Assembly (NCBI GenBank): GCA_937884015.1
Contig: CALGBV010000442.1
Span: 1 to 9,289, forward strand
Length of the DNA stretch: 9,289 nucleotides
DNA from: an uncultured Bacteroidales bacterium
Lineage (GTDB): Bacteria > Bacteroidota > Bacteroidia > Bacteroidales > F082
Direction of reading: 5' to 3'
Shown here: one piece after another, positions 6,401-9,289 of the stretch
Numbering within the stretch: the stretch's first letter is position 1
Layout: every line of letters begins with the position of its first letter
The notes under the pieces: generated by a model
The model's input: the letters and a program-made list of their open reading frames with translations, nothing else
Databases searched by the model: none
What the model was told of the DNA's origin: nothing
Program-made: the position numbers and the translations under genes

Positions 6401-8205
6401 CCGTAATGCATCTCAAAGGCTTTAGTGCCAACTTCGGGTTTGGTCGGGGCGAGGCAATAGATTGCTGACATGTTTAGAGAACTGTTAAACCCATAGACGT
6501 AAAAAGCTCTTTTGCCTATTTTTTTCAATGACTTTGGAAGTATGAGGCTGCCATCGTAACTGTTAGCGTCGCGGAAAGCCTCATCACCGATTTCCTCTAA
6601 TTGGGAATCGGGTGCAAAAGTGATATGCCGATAACTGTTCTTGTTCGTTGTCCAAATGAAGGCTTGCCTTTTGATAATCCTGACATTCTTGCCGATGGTG
6701 ATTTGTCCGATGCGTGGATTGTCTAAATGATTAAGGTTCAATGCGTTTTCGCCAATTGAAGTAACCAGGTAAGTCTGCCCGTCGTGAGTCACTTCGTCAG
6801 GGATATTGATATCAGCATTATCAGGCCATTCTCCGGAAGTGATAAAGCCATACACTTCGACCGTGTTCTGACTTGTAACCCTATAACGGTTCTTGCAATT
6901 GCTAATTTTTGGACCATCAAAAGTGATACCAAGGCTTTCAATGTTTTCAAAACCGCCCCAATTGCCGCCTGCGGTGTAACGCGTTGCGTCCATCACATAT
7001 AGTGTTTTGTCGGTAAGGCCTTGGAAGGCGTTTTGGCCAGCAACAGGAGGCTCAGGGTTCCAACATTCCACTTTGCTGAAATTGCTGCATCCGCTGAAAG
7101 CCTCTTCGCCGATTTCTTCCACGGCCTCGCTCAAGACCAGGGAGCCTACTAAGCCGGTGCAATCCTTAAAGGCTTGGCTGCCGATATGCTTGACACCCGT
7201 AGGCAAGTCCAGGACCTTAATGTCGGCGCAACCTGCAAATGCTTCATCGCCGATGTATTCAAGCTGTGAACCGGACTGGAAGGTTAAATTCATGTCGGAA
7301 ACATTATCATTTGCATCCCTGCTCCTTAATCCCTTGAATGCGGCGTTGCCGATGCGGGTGACGTTTTTGCCTATCGTGATATTTTCAAAAAAATCTGCAC
7401 CCCCAACGCCGGATTCAGTTCCGAACAATCCATCAGCAATTGAAACCACGGAATAAGCCGTGCTGTTTTCCGTAACCGTTTCAGGAACAGTAATATTCTC
7501 CCAATAGAACCAACGAGGTTGCTGATGAACAATATGGTAAGGTCTGTTAGCAAGACTTACTTTATATAACTCCACAGTATTGTCAATGATATCTATGTAA
7601 TTGTAATAGTATAAAATATCGTACTCGGTGGGACATCTATAGAAACTGTTTGCTTCCAGGGTGTAAGCGTTCCATGAATCATTGTTTTTATAAGTCATGA
7701 AATTCACGGTTTCTATCTTGGCATTGCTGGGAAAAACGTTATCTCCCAAAGTTGGCGGGTTAGGGGCATAGCAATTTACCGTAGTGATACCTGTGCCATA
7801 GAAAGCGCTGTTGCCTATGGTTCGCATGTGATAAGGAATGTTGATGCTGCCGGTAAGATTGGTGCAGCCATAGAAGGCTTCGTCCAAGATGGTTTGCAAA
7901 TGCGCAGTCTTGCTAATGTTCAGGCCTGTCAAGGAAGTGCAGTTTTCAAATGCCCGATCAACAATCATTACCAAAGTGTAGGTGACATTGTTTGCAGGAT
8001 TGAGATACGTATCCTGAAGTTCGATGACGCCACCTGAAAAATTCTCATCAGGTCCAAGCAATGCGATTTTGTTGTCTTCTATGATGCCGAATTTAAGGCG
8101 GTCAAAAAAAAGATATTCCGCATTTTGGCTCCATCCAGCGAATGAAGCGCAGAATAACATAAGCATAATTAATGCTCCTTTTTTAATTAAATGTTTGATT
8201 CTCAT
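3412..8205 (-). CDS. BspA-type leucine-rich-repeat surface protein, T9SS exported
   Basis: A 1597-residue secreted protein. A signal peptide (R-I-K-H-L-I-K-K-G, hydrophobic core to about 26) is followed by five clusters of BspA/LRR_5 repeats (units like I-G-x-x-A-F-x-x-C-x-x-L) at about 84-172, 270-426, 440-640, 646-926 and 929-1131. Most clusters end in a cap of the type 'C-x-A-P-x-P-P-x-x-G-x-x-A-F ... Y-V-x-D ... N-W-G'. Residues about 1132-1525 are non-LRR, beta-rich, with a G-F-N-L-I-G-N motif and a module ending D-Y-A-S-R-F-K-L-V-F. The last 65 or so residues form a type A T9SS sorting domain (D-A-L-G-R, then S-G-L-Y-I-L-N-L, ending K-I-V-V-E). BspA proteins commonly bind host matrix or other cells; the ligand here is unknown. 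Three in-frame copies of a hairpin element lie near the 3' end. It has its own promoter (8246-8272). Confidence 0.9.
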   Translation of the reverse strand: MRIKHLIKKGALIMLMLFCASFAGWSQNAEYLFFDRLKFGIIEDNKIALLGPDENFSGGVIELQDTYLNPANNVTYTLVMIVDRAFENCTSLTGLNISKTAHLQTILDEAFYGCTNLTGSINIPYHMRTIGNSAFYGTGITTVNCYAPNPPTLGDNVFPSNAKIETVNFMTYKNNDSWNAYTLEANSFYRCPTEYDILYYYNYIDIIDNTVELYKVSLANRPYHIVHQQPRWFYWENITVPETVTENSTAYSVVSIADGLFGTESGVGGADFFENITIGKNVTRIGNAAFKGLRSRDANDNVSDMNLTFQSGSQLEYIGDEAFAGCADIKVLDLPTGVKHIGSQAFKDCTGLVGSLVLSEAVEEIGEEAFSGCSNFSKVECWNPEPPVAGQNAFQGLTDKTLYVMDATRYTAGGNWGGFENIESLGITFDGPKISNCKNRYRVTSQNTVEVYGFITSGEWPDNADINIPDEVTHDGQTYLVTSIGENALNLNHLDNPRIGQITIGKNVRIIKRQAFIWTTNKNSYRHITFAPDSQLEEIGDEAFRDANSYDGSLILPKSLKKIGKRAFYVYGFNSSLNMSAIYCLAPTKPEVGTKAFEMHYGLTPDLINVPLYVLDVEEYTTPSNWGSIQQILPYSFNDDYFDYTCTSNSTVAITGYRKTNPVIDFDQIIDEAVSLPLDNSPMNVTTIAAHAFENNTTLTEIINLPLTVVFIGEAAFKGCSNLTTVSVFSNLTGIGDSAFEDCTSLTGLTSFHPSLGIETIGAKAFKGCASLTRFNLPALTTIGDNAFENCTSLANVNMQEGLISIGAGAFKGCAALTRLNLPEGITAIAAETCSGCTALTHIEFPSTLTSIGDRAFEDCREIMHIFSHAIEAPTVGENVFYEPSGLHWGNLIISTPVVTNYRPSETYIGQGWAGFFKSVFHQADYYLNGIKYSRLSDTEAMLSEYQDWKLSGSFTIPETITDGDNTMTITRISDHAFRICQDITTITLPETIHTIGSFAFNSCKSLTDINFDGNVSAIESMTFNFCENLSNATAQRFIKNATSIGDNAFNECRNITEITFNHGITSIGSQAFDNCPLTQVICNASTKPSAGNLSSNLTENAKVFIPECYGTWGGIPEAKLVKVANFELCEGNPCIHYQGSWLQDAPQANDYIYFLDDYTTTGSSRINAALLSVNSGVVLNNKHIIAGSTFIEDGAQMIYNVSESLNNVTIRKSINAFTPGAKDGYYAITCPFSSGYTNNLTAGEGDYDLYYYDEPTHYWMNYKQESTGFFHSCRGMLYASAADRMIQFTGSLVTSYSTTGMLGQIMSYTENLDVLRGFNLIGNNNTCDAVVADGRPFYVMNETGTGFVLGNVVKACEAVLIQATADDNGKFLQFEAPNSTRASQAKIELAVGNGEQSLIDNVRICLGSNARMNKFYLNEGHTKLYIPQYDEEFAVVSAESVSTGSTGLTEMPVNFKAEKDGKYTISVNVENLDVDYLHLIDNLTGADTDMMAAASTGSASYTFDAKTDDYASRFKLVFSVNGDAASTGSAGDFAFISDGNLVIDNIEGQAILQIIDALGRVVSSEIVSGSYNKALNVTSGLYILNLNGMTQKIVVE
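3612..3632 (-). repeat. Loop-conserved hairpin element, copy 3 (in coding sequence)
   Basis: On the - strand, stem CCGCT/AGCGG (5 bp) encloses the loop TCGACAGGCTC. It is read in the LRR gene as A-S-T-G-S-A-G, just before the F-A-F-I-S segment that opens the T9SS sorting domain. The repeat adds the small, flexible residues S-T-G-S between two beta-rich modules. Confidence 0.75.
3706..3724 (-). repeat. Loop-conserved hairpin element, copy 4 (in coding sequence)
   Basis: On the - strand, stem CGCT/AGCG (4 bp) encloses TCGACAGGCTC. It is read as A-A-S-T-G-S-A in the LRR gene, between T-G-A-D-T-D-M-M and S-Y-T-F-D-A. In the familiar version of this module in Bacteroidetes proteins the two motifs are nearly adjacent, so these residues look inserted. 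Confidence 0.75.
3864..3884 (-). repeat. Loop-conserved hairpin element, copy 5 (in coding sequence)
   Basis: On the - strand, stem CCGTT/AACGG (5 bp) encloses TCGACAGGCTC. It is read as S-V-S-T-G-S-T-G in the LRR gene, between the V-V-S-A-E strand and L-T-E-M-P-V. Its reading frame is identical to copies 3 and 4. Confidence 0.75.
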
Positions 8206-8245
8206 TTTATTGAAATGTTATTTTGTTGATTTTGCTTCTGGGTTG

Positions 8246-8272
8246 CAAAAATAGCAAAAAAACGACTTCAAA
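8246..8272 (-). promoter_or_regulatory. Probable promoter of the LRR surface-protein gene
   Basis: On the - strand TATTTTTG (8253-8246) matches TAnnTTTG exactly and TTTG (8272-8269) is a candidate -33 element, 15 bp apart (short). The predicted start near 8240 gives a leader of about 35 nt. An (AT)6 run at 8275-8286 lies directly upstream and could act as an UP-type A/T-rich element. It lies in the 148-bp gap after the YolD-like gene, where I see no terminator. Confidence 0.55.
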
Positions 8273-8353
8273 TGATATATATATATGAAAATGTAGAATC
8301 TTATTGGACAGTTTGGAATGGATGAAACGTTTTCCTGGTGTTTCGCTCAAACA

Positions 8354-8761
8354 TCACTCCATCTGTTCCAACCCAATCACCTTGTTCATTTCAATCTTCG
8401 TTCCGTCGGTAAACACTAAGCAGCGTGCGGTTTCGTCGATGTCTTTCAACTGGCCTTCTTTGTTTTGGTAGGAACCGCCTTGTTTGCGGTTGTCGGCAAC
8501 GAAATAGGTGACGCTCACAATGGGCTGTTCCTTAATGATGCTTTTGAGATGCGCCATCTGGCGGTTCAGGTTGTCATTGTCATCATCTCCAAGTTCTATC
8601 AGGCCTTCCGTCAGGCGGGCGGTCTCTTTCACTGCGGCGTCGTAGCCGGTCAAGGCGGCGAAAGGCGCAAACTGGGCGGCTCGGTTCCACATCGGCATCT
8701 TGGGGTGTGTCTTTGAGACGTGGTGCGGCAGGTCGATGATGTCTTCGTAATTGTCCGTCAT
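8354..8761 (-). CDS. YolD-like protein
   Basis: A 135-residue protein matching the YolD-like family, whose members are found beside Y-family (UmuC/DinB-like) polymerases and are proposed to act with them. Near residues 24-45 is the family hallmark, N-R-A-A-Q-F-A-P-F-A-A-L-T-G-Y-D, followed by a helical segment. From about residue 80 a small beta-barrel-like (Sm-type) domain follows: S-V-T-Y-F, G-G-S-Y, D-I-D, L-V-F-T-D-G-T-K-I and V-I-G-L-E. No signal peptide is seen. The ATG (8759-8761) overlaps the polymerase stop as ATGA, a 4-bp overlap that indicates translational coupling in one operon. The biochemical role is not firmly established in the family. The YolD and polymerase pair is most familiar from Firmicutes, so transfer into this Bacteroidales-like genome is plausible. 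Confidence 0.8.
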   Translation of the reverse strand: MTDNYEDIIDLPHHVSKTHPKMPMWNRAAQFAPFAALTGYDAAVKETARLTEGLIELGDDDNDNLNRQMAHLKSIIKEQPIVSVTYFVADNRKQGGSYQNKEGQLKDIDETARCLVFTDGTKIEMNKVIGLEQME

Positions 8762-9289
8762 GCCTTGTGTCCTCCTATCTGTCGGTTCCTTTCCTTTGCT
8801 GTCGAGCCTTCCTCGAAATTCAGGCCTTTCAGCAGGGCGTTGCTGCCGAATTTCTTCTTGATTTCCAGAATGGTTTCCTGCATCTGCCTTTCCTTGGCTA
8901 AGGCCGCATCGTCGAGTTCTTTTTGCTGCTGCAGGGCCTCGTAGTCGGCAAAGAGGTCAAGCTGTCCTTGCTGCCGGTTCTTTTCCTTGGCTTCGGCATC
9001 GTCAATCACATCGTTCACCGTGAGGTTAAGCCGTCGTACCAGCAAGTTCGGGTTGACGATGCGGGCGAACAATTCCATGGCTGCCGCTGTGAGTTGTTTC
9101 GTCGATGAGGTGTATTGTTCCAAAGTCACGCTGCCGTGCGAGGGCTTTGGGATGAGCCGTCCGTAATGGTCGGTCGCTGTCGGACCGTTGTAGGTGGCGG
9201 CGCGTTTCGGGTCGCTGAGGTTCTCGCTGTCGTAATCCACCATCAGCACCATTTGTTTGGTCATCTTTCGCTTGCTTACTAAGTTGAGC
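8758..9289 (-). CDS. Y-family DNA polymerase (UmuC/DinB-like), C-terminal part
   Basis: The frame is open through the right edge (last codon 9286-9288), so the gene is 5'-truncated by the window; the ATG at 9264 is internal. About 176 codons are visible, comprising the little-finger domain and tail of a translesion polymerase; the catalytic palm lies outside. Diagnostic stretches are Q-M-V-L-x-V-D-Y-D-S-E-N-L, then S-H-G-S-V and L-L-V-R-R-L-N (the little-finger DNA-contacting region), and the near-C-terminal motif I-K-K-K-F-G-S-N-A-L-L-K-G ending R-N-R-Q-I-G-G-H-K-A. Q-L-D-L-F (near nt 8960-8975) is a canonical beta-clamp-binding pentapeptide, a feature that lets such enzymes reach the replication fork. 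It overlaps the YolD-like gene by 4 bp. Confidence 0.85.
   Translation of the reverse strand, partial: LNLVSKRKMTKQMVLMVDYDSENLSDPKRAATYNGPTATDHYGRLIPKPSHGSVTLEQYTSSTKQLTAAAMELFARIVNPNLLVRRLNLTVNDVIDDAEAKEKNRQQGQLDLFADYEALQQQKELDDAALAKERQMQETILEIKKKFGSNALLKGLNFEEGSTAKERNRQIGGHKA

Noticed and set aside
7007..7456. 149-codon + strand frame antisense to the LRR gene
   Set aside because: It lies wholly within the LRR gene; the repeated peptide pattern is the complement of the LRR repeats. The same applies to other + strand frames between 3962 and 8254, including 5611-5970.
8290..8353. Possible terminator after the YolD-like gene
   Set aside because: Only a 5-bp GAAAC/GTTTC stem can be drawn, with no T-tract, so it is not supported.
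1..9289. CRISPR arrays, tRNA or rRNA genes, intact insertion sequences
   Set aside because: No regularly spaced direct repeats, cloverleaf-forming sequence, rRNA motifs or transposase coding sequence were seen.

Overview
The window looks like a Bacteroidales chromosome segment (Prevotella-like or a relative; genus not determinable). Three things point that way: a type IX secretion (T9SS) C-terminal domain on a very large BspA-type leucine-rich-repeat protein; promoter matches of the Bacteroidetes form TAnnTTTG upstream of three transcription units; and SPII lipoproteins with a sparse Shine-Dalgarno signal.

Layout, left to right. Positions 1-200 hold the 3' end of an ABC-2 (NatB-like) permease on the + strand. 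Positions 201-666 are non-coding and unusually rich in inverted repeats: a symmetric element of about 150 bp (298-447) and two copies, in opposite orientation, of a small hairpin with a conserved 11-nt loop (504-526, 554-572). A promoter at 581-607 then serves a cytoplasmic FKBP-type prolyl isomerase (667-1068). A second promoter (1149-1156) precedes a two-gene lipoprotein operon: an unrecognised lipoprotein built from two homologous halves (1188-2093), then a DUF3298-like lipoprotein with a (xQE)7 linker (2117-2965). A strong bidirectional terminator (3031-3063) separates this operon from genes transcribed on the - strand.

On the - strand, read right to left, come the C-terminal part of a Y-family DNA polymerase (8758-9289, cut by the window edge), a YolD-like protein overlapping it by 4 bp (8354-8761), the 1597-residue BspA/LRR T9SS-exported surface protein with its own promoter (3412-8205), and a 91-residue secreted protein with a PxGxG-hydrophobic-basic C-terminus (3087-3362), probably co-transcribed with the LRR gene. 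The LRR and small proteins probably act at the cell surface. The polymerase/YolD pair is a translesion-synthesis cassette best known from Firmicutes and may be acquired.

The most interesting signal is a dispersed hairpin element. Five copies share the loop TCGACA(G/A)GCTC, but each has a different, self-complementary stem (stem covariation). Two copies lie in the 201-666 gap. Three lie inside the C-terminal part of the LRR gene, all in the same reading frame, adding Ser-Thr-Gly-Ser to loop-like spots of the protein.
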